Source: Tricholomella constricta (lineage: Eukaryota; Basidiomycota; Agaricomycetes; Agaricales; Lyophyllaceae). Taken from it: 64,000 bases of DNA. The stretch covers positions 558,001 to 622,000 of the forward strand of contig JAACJP010000011.1 in assembly GCA_013368375.1 (NCBI GenBank), written 5' to 3'. The notes beneath the pieces were generated by a model that was not told where the DNA came from, searched no databases, and saw only the letters and a list, made by a program, of their open reading frames with translations. Positions within the stretch are counted from its first letter, which is position 1; every line of letters starts with the position of its first letter. The position numbers and the translations under genes are program-made. Below are positions 31,422-41,306 of this stretch, in pieces.

Positions 31422-33982
31422 ATGCCCGCCCTATCAAAGAAAAAGCTAGCCAACCTTGCAAACCTGGGCATCAGAACCTGCAAGAAGATGCAGCATAAGC
31501 CCAGACATGGAAAGGAGAACCAGGTAGATATTCAGATTTAAATACATGTAAAATATCGGAGACTATTTTATCTTATCTTTCAGCCTCTCTCAAGCCCAGT
31601 ACAGTCCGTACTGAAGAGAGATAGGATTTACGCAGCGGCTTTTGCTCAGCAACATTCACACGAAATCACTCAGAAATCCTCTCAGGCAGATGACAATGTG
31701 GAAATGGATATTGACGAAGACAACCAGAGCACATTGGACCCCTCGGAAACTCTTACAGAAGCACCCACTAGAATGCAGTTAGCCCAGGAAGCTGCAGCGG
31801 CTCTTGACCTTGCAGAGGATAATTTTTTACAGGCTGCACTCTTGAGGCAAGCAGAAATAGAGAAGCACAGGTGGGCAGCCGGCGACACTGCAATTGTAAC
31901 ACTCCAGATGGCACAGGCAGCACAGGATGCAGCGGACACCATGCCAGTACCTGCCATGACAATGGCAGCAGAGGAGGCAGAGCAGGTAGCGGTAGCAGCG
32001 GTCGAACTAGTGCAACTCACAGCACACGAGATTGGGACCATCATACAGCCTGCGGATGAAGATGAGTCAGAAGACGGTGCAGTGATTGACGACGTCGAGG
32101 ACTCGACAATCCCCCACAGTGTCACTGACAGCCCAGGCGCAGGCATGCCTCGTACCCCTCCATCCATTGCTACAGCTCGATCTGCACTTGACGACATTAC
32201 GGCACTGATTCGACCGTGAAGAAAAAAGGGGCCCGGCTACATTGACCCAGAGCTCCACTTGCTCACGCGAAAACGCCTCGAGATGATGCAGCTGCTGTTA
32301 TGGACATATATCAATCCTGACAATAACCTAGCGTGGATTGCTGCGTCACAACAGGTAGCCAAATCACAGCGCCGTGGTACATACTTTGCCAAAAAGATCC
32401 GAGAGTGGACTCGGGCTTACATCGAGGACCGCTCAGATATCCCAGTCAACAACTACGGAACCTGGAACGAATCACGGTTAGAACACGAGGACATCAAGCA
32501 AGAACTGACAATGCACTTACAGAGTATTGGAAAATATGTCAAGGCCCTCGACATTGTGCACTACCTTGACCGAGATGATGTCAAGGTAAGGTTGAAGCTA
32601 AAAAAGACTGTGTCACTGTCCACGGCGCAGCGCTGGATGCATAAGATGGGCTATCGATGGACTAAATATCCCTCGGGTCAATATGTTGATGGACACGAGA
32701 GAGCCGATGTCGTCGCTTACCGGCAAAATGTCTTCCTACCAGCAATCGAAAAGCTCGAAGCCCAGGGGAGGTCTTGGAAGGACGGGATAGAGGAATTGCC
32801 GACAGCGTGGCCCCACGATGTCGAAGATGGACCACGCCCGTTTCAGGACATATACGTACTTTGGTACCACGACGAGTCCACGTTCTACGCCAATGATCGA
32901 CGGAAGGTGGGCTGGGTCCACGAGGACGAAACAGCGAAGCCACGGGCAAAAGGAGAGGGTGCGTCGCTGATGGTCGCCGATTTTTTTTCGGCCGATTATG
33001 GCTGGCTTCGGGGCTCTGGGGCTGACAAGGACGGTGCTCGAGTCTTGTTCAAAGCAGGGAAAAATCGCGAGGGCTACTTCACGAATGAGGACATCCTCAA
33101 GCAAACGGCGAAAGCGATGGATGTACTGGAAAAGGAACGAGGCAATGAACGACATGCATTTATCTTTGATAATGCACCCACACACCTTAAAAGGGCAGAC
33201 GACGCTCTATCTGCTCGCCACATGCCAAAGGGAGTGGCCGACTGGGGTGTACATGTGCCACTGCTCGGGGCTGATGGAAAGCCAGAGCATGATCGGCATG
33301 GAAAGGTAATAAAAACCCAGGTCCGGATGGGCCACGGCCGCTTCCCAAATGGCAATCTCCATGACTTCTATTTCCCGGAGGGCCACGAGAGTGCAGGATT
33401 ATTCAAAGGCATGGCGATAATACTCGAGGAGCGCGGGTTCAAGAATTGCCAGGGACGTAAGGGGCTGAGGGCGGAATGCTCGAAGTTTAAGTGCGACGCG
33501 ACGGTCGAAAACTGTTGTTGTCGCTGAGTGCTGTTCAACCAGCGAGATTTTGTCGAAGTTCCATCGCTTTTGGAGGTTGCGTGTCAGTCTCGGGGGTTCA
33601 AGGCCATTTTCCTTCCGAAGTTCCACTGCGAACTCAATTTTATTGAACAATGCTGGGGATATGCGAAGCGTACTTACCGGATGTTCCCTGCATCCTCCAA
33701 AGAAGCTGATCTTGAGTGCAACGTCCTCGAAGCACTCGAATTGGTTCCTTTGATGACGATGCGAAGGTCAGCAGATGCCCAAAAGACCAGAGCAATTTTA
33801 CTCACACACTTTTCAAACTTTTCCATCATAGATTTGCAACACGCTCCTGGAGGTTCATAGATGCATACAGAAAGGGACTTAGCGGAAAGCAGGCAGCATG
33901 GGCAAGTAAGAAGTATAAAGGTCACAGAAAGCTACCAGAGGACATCATGGTGATGTTGGATGGGGCGAGGATGACACCGTGA
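31422..33982 (+). pseudogene. IS630/Tc1-type DDE transposase, three exons, two TGA codons
   Basis: Exons 31422-31523, 31584-33766 and 33832-33982 join in frame through GT-AG introns. TGA at 32217-32219 and at 33525-33527 interrupt the frame; both fit CGA. After an acidic, Ala-rich N-terminal half comes a helix-turn-helix region (VSLSTAQRWMHKMGYRW) and a DDE core: D in YHDESTFY, D in FIFDNAPTH and E in CELNFIEQCWG, followed by FATRSWRFIDAYRKGLSGKQ. About 170 residues separate the second D from E, against 34-39 in typical Tc1/mariner. The insert includes a Cys-rich stretch CSKFKC...CCCR. DNA cleavage and transfer is the expected activity, now lost. Confidence 0.8.
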
Positions 33983-34277
33983 ACACGGGAAAAGGCCTCA
34001 TGGGAAAAGAAGACTGTTTTGATGGATGGTTGTCAATATTGTGCCCAGAGTTTGCGCGGATATCACACATGTTGCGTGATGTCAGATTAAGACGGGCTGC
34101 GAGCTCAAAGGCCAGAGGCGCATCCAGACATCGTTCTGAGTCGAGCAATTGCATGGAGAGGCGTTCATGGAGATCAAAATATCTTGATTAGATGGATAAC
34201 GTGAGGGGTCAGGTGCTACTGGTCACAAACTGTCACTCCACGTGGAGGTTAGTCGAGTATGAACGAGGTATATCTTA

Positions 34278-35218
34278 GGGGCTTGGAATACAAACATGTG
34301 TGGTTGCTGGCTGATTCTCCAGTTATCCCGAAGCCTGTGTGTCAAGAAAGGGGTCATCCGACTGCTGTGGCATGTTTCCGATCAGTACTTTGGTCATGTT
34401 CGTCACTTCTGCCGTGGTACACTTTCATAGTGGTTGGAGCATCGGTCGGAGCATCGGTCGGTGCTCAGCCTTAGGTGGTGCACATCATCTCTTCCTTACT
34501 TGAAACACTGACTGTCCTCAGTCAGTTTGGCATCTATTTTCCGCTAACGATCGTGGTAGGTACTATGCCCGCCACTGCAGTCGGTGAAGCGCCGGTGCCT
34601 TCCGAGCATAAGCGCAAGCGGGAAGTCATCACCAACAAGGAGGATGAGTCAATGGTGGAGATCCAGGAGGCAGATATGGTTGGGGGCAGGAGGAAGCAGC
34701 GCGCGATGGGCAACAAGCGGCAGGCCTGCCTCAAACGGTTTGAGGAGGAATGCCCCGATTATTGGGTGCACGATGAAGCAGTGAGTTGTTGTTTTTTCTG
34801 TTTGGGTTGCCGTATTTCGGACTTAATTGATTTTTGAGTGTGACCGATGTACGGGTGCTGGTGTCGACTGCATTCAGAAGCCCGGCATCAGTACTTGCGC
34901 TTTGTGCAAGATACATGCAAAGAAGTGCGAGGCGACTCGCAGGGACCAGGTAGCCACTACCCCCAAGGCATTGGGTTCGCGATTGCATTGTCGGGTCACG
35001 TCACACCCCACAGTCAAGGACACCGACAAGGAGAAACCCGACATCAAACTGCCTTCGCTGATGCATCAGTTGCTCCCAGTGTCGACCGCTGATCAGGAAC
35101 GCGAGTTGGCAGCGATGGCCCATCGCCTTTCGATGATCCACGCTGCTGATTCCACGGGCATCCACACATGTTCGTATCTCATCAGCCAGCAACCACACAC
35201 GTTCGTATCTCAAGCCCC
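34278..35218 (+). mobile_element. TA-flanked DNA transposon (941 bp) nested in the right arm
   Basis: The ends GGGGCTTGGAATAC... and ...GTATCTCAAGCCCC are inverted repeats of about 38 bp with four mismatches, flanked by TA (34276-34277 and 35219-35220). Removing it rejoins the right arm so that it matches the left arm at 31136-31150. It carries a spliced frame but no transposase. Confidence 0.85.
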
Positions 35219-35261
35219 TATGCACGGCAGAAACCACTCCCGAATTCGAAATACACCATGA
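34565..35261 (+). CDS. Zn2Cys6-like zinc-cluster protein inside the TA element
   Basis: Exons 34565-34780 and 34839-35261 join in frame (GTGAGT...TTTTGAG) to give 212 residues. A basic N-terminal region (HKRKRE, GGRRKQRAMGNKRQ) precedes CDRCTGAGVDC and CALCKIHAKKC. The spacing C-x2-C-x6-C-x8-C-x2-C-x6-C is that of fungal binuclear zinc clusters, which bind DNA. The last codons run 43 bases past the element's end, so the true C-terminus is uncertain. It may be a captured host regulator or an element-encoded DNA-binding protein. Confidence 0.5.
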
Positions 35262-35776
35262 AACACTACTCTCCTCCGATTGCCCAGCCACGGCACAGCC
35301 GGCTGCGTCACGGAACTCCGCACCCACGGATCCCTCAATCATAAATCTGATATAGCCGACCCCACGTCCACATCCGATCAATAACACGCCCAGATATCCG
35401 ACCGATGTCCACATCTGATCAATAGCGCGCCACACCGTCCCGTCTCTTCAAAACGAGTCGTGCGGTACCAAACTTGGTGGTGACTCTCCAATATACCAAC
35501 AAACACCTGCCTGGTCACTCCTAGGAAAGGTAACTCGATCGTAAAGGTATAAAAGGCGCACCATGTAGTACATACAAACACCCCGTACTATCCCTCAAGA
35601 GTCAAATGTAACGGCAGGAAGCAGTTGAGAAAGGGCACGTCCTCCCGACGTCGTTGAATCTGTGGCAGACTTCCGATTTGCTTCCGTCGATCTTTCTTCC
35701 CCCGGCCCGGCCACGCGAGCTTGATCCCAGCCGATCAGACTTTCTGCCCTGATGGGGTCCGAGCCGGGCTCGCGCG

Positions 35777-36510
35777 CAAGAGGTGGTCGATCGTAGAATC
35801 GAACACAGAGATCTGCTCGCGTGGAACTCGCGTGGTTCGCTGATACCCGCACGGCAAGACGGGTGCCGAACTCAAGCCGAGCCACAGCGTGACAGGCGAA
35901 GAGGAGGAGCAAAGGCCAAGGCAAAGACAGGCAAAGAGAATGGACAACACATTTCGTTGCACGTAAAGTATTCCTAGATATTGGAGATATGAATATATAT
36001 ATTGTATGTCACACTAATTAACAGATGGATTGATGTTCTCATCCTGTGTTGACCAGGGCATCCAAGCCGCGCTGTATTACGGAAAGGTGGAGTATTTTCA
36101 AGGGTTGGCAGCTGATGCGGATTTCGATAGGTCAAAGGAGACGATGCCGAGAGATTTCTGTAGCTGCGAAAGGTCGGGATGGTGTAGGAGAGATGTTCAG
36201 GCTGATATGATCTTCGGAGATGGGCAGGGTATAGTGCATCTTCAAGCTGTACATTTCCAAGATGGGGGGCAGAATATGAACAAGATTGTCTATCATTTAT
36301 AAGAGGTGCATTGTGTAAAGAGGTCCAAGAGATTGGATTCGAGAACGAGGAGAGTGCCTGTCGACGCACTTAGCTCCTCGGATAGGGAAAGGCTGTGACA
36401 CGATGTGACTGGGAGCCAGGCCGAAGGTCTTGCCGTGCGGGTATCAGCGAACCACGCGAGTTCCACGCGACCAGATCTCTGTGTTCGATTCTACGATCGA
36501 CCACCTCTTG
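35777..36510 (+). repeat. 84-bp inverted repeat around a 566-bp loop
   Basis: 35777-35860 and 36427-36510 are reverse complements with a single mismatch. The loop holds no convincing gene (a 90-residue frame at 36030-36302 is unremarkable). The near identity of the arms means recent origin or ongoing gene conversion. It could be the ends of a small foldback element. The flanks show no clear target duplication. Confidence 0.85.
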
Positions 36511-36803
36511 CTCGCGCGCGTCCAAACGGCGCACCCGTCGTCACACTGTAGGAGGTCCGACGATGCTTAAAACAATGAACACATTGATGCTCGGAATCAA
36601 TGGCAGTGGGAGGTAGCCATCGACACCTACATTAATAGGAGCTCTTGTGTTTTCATGAGTCATAAACGGACAATCCTTGTTGCCGAGGTGCAGTGGCACA
36701 GACTACAATAGTTCTCATTCGTGGGATTTAAACGTCACGTCCATGTCACGCCCGGCGTATTTAAGCTCTCTGCCACGCAGCTGCATCATCACCGCCTCCC
36801 ACC

Positions 36804-37525
36804 ATGAGCCATTCCAATCACGCCTCTACGTTTCAATCTCAAACCCCTCCGCGGCCTGGAGAGACTCATGAGATGAGGGAGTTTCTTGAAGAGCTCGCGA
36901 TTGAGGTCAAATTTTCGATAGACCGAGTCAGGAGCGTGCTCGCGAGCCAGTATGGTTCGGTCGAGAAGGGTATCATAGCGGTCAAAAACACACGGGCAGA
37001 GAGCCAGAGAGCCAGGAATATCCCAGTCGTCGCGCAGATCGGAGTAGGTTGCTCGTGCTCTTTGTCAACTTTTGCGGCGGTCAACTAATTCTACATTGAC
37101 AGCGTAAACCCCGTGAGGGCGAGGCCATTCAGGTGACGGAACTCGGCCCGAATGTCTCGATCCGCGTTTATGAAGGGGACTTGGCACAATATCACTCTTA
37201 CTCCCTCGACTTCGTCGATAAGAGCGGCCAATACATTCGCACTCCCAAGGACATCAGTCTTTACTCGGACAGCTTTGGCGGCGCCCAAATCTTGTCCATC
37301 GAGGAAAGCCTCCGGAGGCAGAGGAAAGGCTCAGCTGGGTTCAACAAGTCTATGGAGCGACTGCACCAAGGCAAAGCAGCCCCCGATCCCAACTGGGAGA
37401 CCTATAAGGTTCCAGAAGGTATCCGGATCCGGATTAAACAAGAGGGCCACGATGATCGCTTCCTTGACATTCCGACGCGGGGCCCTGCAGTTCTCCATCC
37501 CAAGCTCATGATTTTCCAGGGCTAG
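36804..37525 (+). CDS. hypothetical protein, 220 residues, two exons
   Basis: Exons 36804-37043 and 37103-37525 join in frame across a GT-AG intron. A TATTTAA box lies about 45 bases before the ATG. I do not recognise the protein. The first 80 residues include a helical segment (MREFLEELAIEVKFSIDRVR). The second exon is mixed alpha/beta with KDISLYSDSFGGAQ and ends in a compact tail. No signal peptide or membrane segment is seen. The clean splice and lack of stops, among damaged elements, suggest a working host gene. Confidence 0.6.
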
Positions 37526-37992
37526 TTTTTTTCAGAGCATAACCGAATTCAATACCCTGTTTTTTTTTCCTTTTAGCTACTACCATCCTTGCTCTTAGTT
37601 AACTGCTGCTATGTTATACGCTTTGACTGAACGAGCTTGCGCGACGTGTCGTAGATCCCCAGTCGTGGCATCGCCATTCAAGGTTGTTTCCGTCGCGATG
37701 CTCCTGTCGCATTTGTTCCCTGTTAACAGAAAAAATGGGGGTGCACGTGGATGATGGTCTGTTCGAGAGGAGATGCACAGCGGCCTCGGCGTTTGCTGCT
37801 GTTCGTTTGCAGGAGGTCGCGCGGGCCCGGGTGTTCGCGTTCGCTGAAGGGCTTCGCACCAAAACTTTGGAGCCCTGATACATGTCAAGTCTCAAGCCAC
37901 AACATGTCTATGTCAACCTTGTTTTCCCTTACAAGATACAAATCAGAGCAAAAGAAAGAAAAATACAAATGCGTCCACTCGCGTGTCTCCCT
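37526..37992 (+). other. intergenic between the 220-residue gene and MFS transporter A
   Basis: Two 3' ends converge here. Only short frames; the longest (37738-37878) is not convincing. Confidence 0.5.
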
Positions 37993-40242
37993 TCAATCCA
38001 CGCGCCGCACGGCCTTTGGGACAAACACCCACACCACCAGCATCGTAACCAACATAGCCACCATTCTGCAAAACAATAACGATTATAACCATCAACGTCA
38101 GTGCATTGAACGCAATGTGCATTGGATATTTTGTAACGTACAGTGGTTGGAGGGAGGCAATACCGTACCGGGATGACAAGAGTCCGGTGAGGAAGGGCAG
38201 GGCGGCGGAGCCGACCATGCCGATGCCGGTGATCCACCCTATGCAGACGGTCAACAGCCACCGCGGGAGGATCTTCGAGGAGTGTGAGAGCATGACAGGA
38301 AACATGGGTCCCAGGACGAGTCCGATCAGGGAGACCTGTCGCAAGGTTAGCAGGAAGCATGAAGTGAGGAGGTATGTAGACGCGGGGGCTTACGGCGACT
38401 GCGTTTCCGATGATGGATGGGACGAACCAGATCGTGATTTCGAGTCTAGAGACAGGATTAATAGTAGTTATCAGTGGCGAGGAGGTTACATACATGATTG
38501 CGATGATACTGTAGATGATTACGACTAGATGGCCACCGACCTGTGATATCATCAATATCATGTCACGAAGAAGATGGGCAAGGACTTACGAGCTTGTTAA
38601 GCCACATGAGACCGATGCGCCCCAGCATAAGGCCTGCCCAACGCATTGATCAGTGCAATACAGTTGACACAATCGTACTTACCACCGAAAAAGCCTGACG
38701 AGATATATCCGGCAGAGTGTCCCCCTCCTCGTTCACGTATGATAAATGTTACAATCCAGCCTAATAACACATCTTTAGTGCTGGTAGTTCAAAATATTAG
38801 TCAAAGGAAAGTCGCACCTCCAACTGTGACTTCGATTCCGATATAGATGACTGCAAAGATGGTTAATATATGGACGGCCTTGAGACGGAAGAGTTGGCGG
38901 TATGTATTTTCTCGAGCATGGGGCGGGGAAGGATTGGTCGAATCTGGCGAAGCTTGGCCGCTTTCCGCGAGAAGTTCTGATTAAAAGAAGGGAATGAGAT
39001 CAACGAATACACGATTTGGCGCAGATAAGCTATACCGCACCATCTAGGTGCTTGAAACGAAAGACGAGGACGAGGGCCAGTGTGTTCAAGACAGCCAATG
39101 AGGCAGAAACAAGGTAGTGGAAAGACCATCGGCGCCTTCCAGAAAAGTACGTCGCTACGAAGGGCGATGTGAAAGCGCCGAGACCTTGACGCGCAAGTTC
39201 AATGACAAATTCGCGAGGAAGGCGCGTTGCGATACGTACCGTATGTGGTATGCATGATTCCGAGCTTGGTTTCCATATTGTCTGTTAAGCTGCTCACGTA
39301 TCCATTACATTGTGCATTCTACATCAAACGATATGGTCAGGGGAGAAGGTGAGAAACGGTTAGGGTGCGAAGAAGAACCTGCAGAGATAGGCCAAAGCCA
39401 GTGAAGAAATTGGCCGCCACCATGACGGGAAAAGGGGGGCCTACAGCCTGTGTCGTGTATGATGCGAGTTGAAAGACCGTGCCTATGAGCAGTTTTATTT
39501 GTTAGCTCGTTCCATTTCGTCGAAGAGATAAATAGGCACCGATGACCACGATCTAGACAGTTGGCGTTAGATGCAAAAAATACACATAGTACGACTACGT
39601 ACCTTGCCAAACCCAATCCGGTCATTAAGCGACACATTGAGAGCGCCTCCCAAAATGAATCCCTGCAAAGGTGTTTGAAAGAGGCTACACCCATCGAACA
39701 GATACAGCCGCATACCAAACAGTTTGCTACGAAATATAGGGAAACAATCAGGTATCCCAACTACAAAAAAAACATGAATACCACGAGACGACAACAATTC
39801 TGGAGCATTTGCATACGTGATAATCACGTTGGAACGCGGGGAGCAAAGGGCCAATCGAGCCATCGTTCCAGCCTGCCCCAAAAATACAGGAGCATAATAC
39901 AATAAAGTGAATGACACCGTGGTTCTGGAGGCGCTTGTTGTCGGGCTGCGAAGTCGAGGTGGTCCTCGAGCGAGGAGGGTCAGGCACGTTGTTAGTTGGA
40001 ATAGGAGGCGTGATTTCATCCTCCCTCGTGGGTCTCTCATCTTTGGAGACTGTGATGGTGTGAGTAGCAGAAGTTCGTGAGAAGCGTCGTGCGCGATCGG
40101 ATAGATGCGCGGGCGCGGCATGAAGTTCGTAATTGTCGGAAGAGTCATTGTCCTCTGCCACCAATGTGGGTGACGAGCCGTGTTGGAGGTAGGTGAGAGC
40201 AAAGGCCTCAAGATGTGTGTTTCCTGGAACTGGAGGGTACAT
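37993..40242 (-). CDS. MFS transporter A (multi-exon)
   Basis: ATG at 40242, stop at 37995-37993, with several short introns. Recognised exon blocks in order: a 140-residue cytosolic N-terminus ending at WNDGSIGPLLPAFQRDYH (donor at 39816); FILGGALNVSLNDRIGFGK (about 39655-39605); a small exon IVVIG and then TVFQLASYTTQAVGPPFP (about 39555-39385); and a C-terminal block GLVLGPMFPVMLSHSSKILPRWLL...SLQPL. The last exon, MVAMLVTMLVVWVFVPKAV, is joined by a GTACGT...TTGCAG intron. The order of conserved MFS loops (WNDG, D-R-x-G-x-G-K) matches the sugar-permease-like (FucP-type) fungal MFS group. Substrate unknown. It is a paralogue of 49602-51660. Confidence 0.75.
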
Positions 40243-41306
40243 AGTCAATGCTGTTGGGACCAGAGAGGGACGCCGGGGAGACGCGCTGGTCGGCAGCAAG
40301 AGGATTTAACCAGACGACTGCAGCTGCACGCAGGCACATCATGACGTGAGATTCCAGCTGGCCAGGGTCGGTGTATTACGACTAAGTTGTAATAAGTGCT
40401 GGCCGTAGATTGGCTCCAAGTCCGGGCATGTTAATGGAATTCAAGTTCGATAAGGCCAGCGACCAAAGACAGTATTACCATCATAAGGGGCTTGTCACTG
40501 GGTACTGAAACTCGAAGGTCGATCTGCACAAGTGAGTCAAGCTTAAGAAGGGTACTGGATAACTTGTTCCTCCAGTTTGTCGTTGTTTGCCAAAGGCTTC
40601 CCCTGCCATCTCAAGTCGGGTACCCAGTCTGCCCAAAGTTTATATAAGCCTTTGTAAGCCTTCCACGGCAAAAGATGTTTGATGGGGTGAGAACTGCGAC
40701 GCAAATCGTCCTCGATTGGGTCCTTATCCATTCTCAGCCTTATTTCTCTCTGACTTTTCCTGTCAGCGCTGTGACTGTCGTCACTTGAGCTTACTTCTCC
40801 TGTCGTTCAGTAAGTGTCCCCGCGGTTTACGTTTACAACAGAAGGTACGCCTCATGTGTCCTGCCTCGTGTTATGGTGCTCAAAAATGGTCATTTTACAG
40901 CTTGTTTGAAGGACAGATGAGCAACAGTGCAAAAGATCACTTCAAGAATCAGTAGGCGTGTTAATTACAGGTGGCCAAATGGTTTTAAGTCAGTGGTGTG
41001 TTGTATCTCTCTATCCCTGTTCAGCAAATGTCATGCCTCCCCCAGTGACCCGAAGTTCGAGAACACCTCTCCTCAACATCCCGCTGTCATCCTTCATGTT
41101 ACAGGCACAGGCTGGGGATACCGGATAGCCAGCTATCGACTTCTTGTTTACTATCCCGCGGATTTGCTCGTGCCGGTAACTTGCTCTATTGAGCTCGTTG
41201 TATTCTCACCTCACCACAGCTCGTTTCCCATCCAGCAGACATATACAGACTGTGACATGTCCTTGGTCGTGCCTCCTCTTTTTCCAGCCAAATCAGGAGC
41301 CAAGGT
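40243..41306 (+). other. region between MFS A and the MULE gene
   Basis: It should hold the MFS A promoter; a TGACGT motif is near 40344. A 62-residue minus frame at 40543-40731 (WKAYKGLYKLWADWVPDLRW) is the only frame with protein-like composition. Upstream exons of the MULE gene (perhaps from 41029) are likely but could not be placed. Confidence 0.4.
40543..40731 (-). CDS. small hypothetical frame, 62 residues
   Basis: Starts MDKDPIEDD and contains a Trp-rich segment (WKAYKGLYKLWADW). No recognised family. It could be an exon fragment. Confidence 0.2.
   Translation of the reverse strand: MDKDPIEDDLRRSSHPIKHLLPWKAYKGLYKLWADWVPDLRWQGKPLANNDKLEEQVIQYPS

Larger units (their letters stand above)
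30574..35580 (+). mobile_element. DDE transposon with long inverted ends
   Basis: The left arm (30574 to about 31180) and right arm (35580 back to 35219, then 34277 to about 34238) are inverted copies, roughly 80% alike by eye, with differences mainly of the C/T and G/A type. The left arm is some 200 bp longer because of an internal insertion or duplication near 30700-30890. A transposase gene lies between. The right arm is interrupted by another element (34278-35218). The exact outer ends and target duplication could not be fixed. Confidence 0.75.

Noticed and set aside
35777..36510. tRNA-like GTTCGATTC box in the 84-bp inverted repeat
   Set aside because: The bases beside it do not form a T-arm stem and no acceptor or anticodon stem could be drawn.
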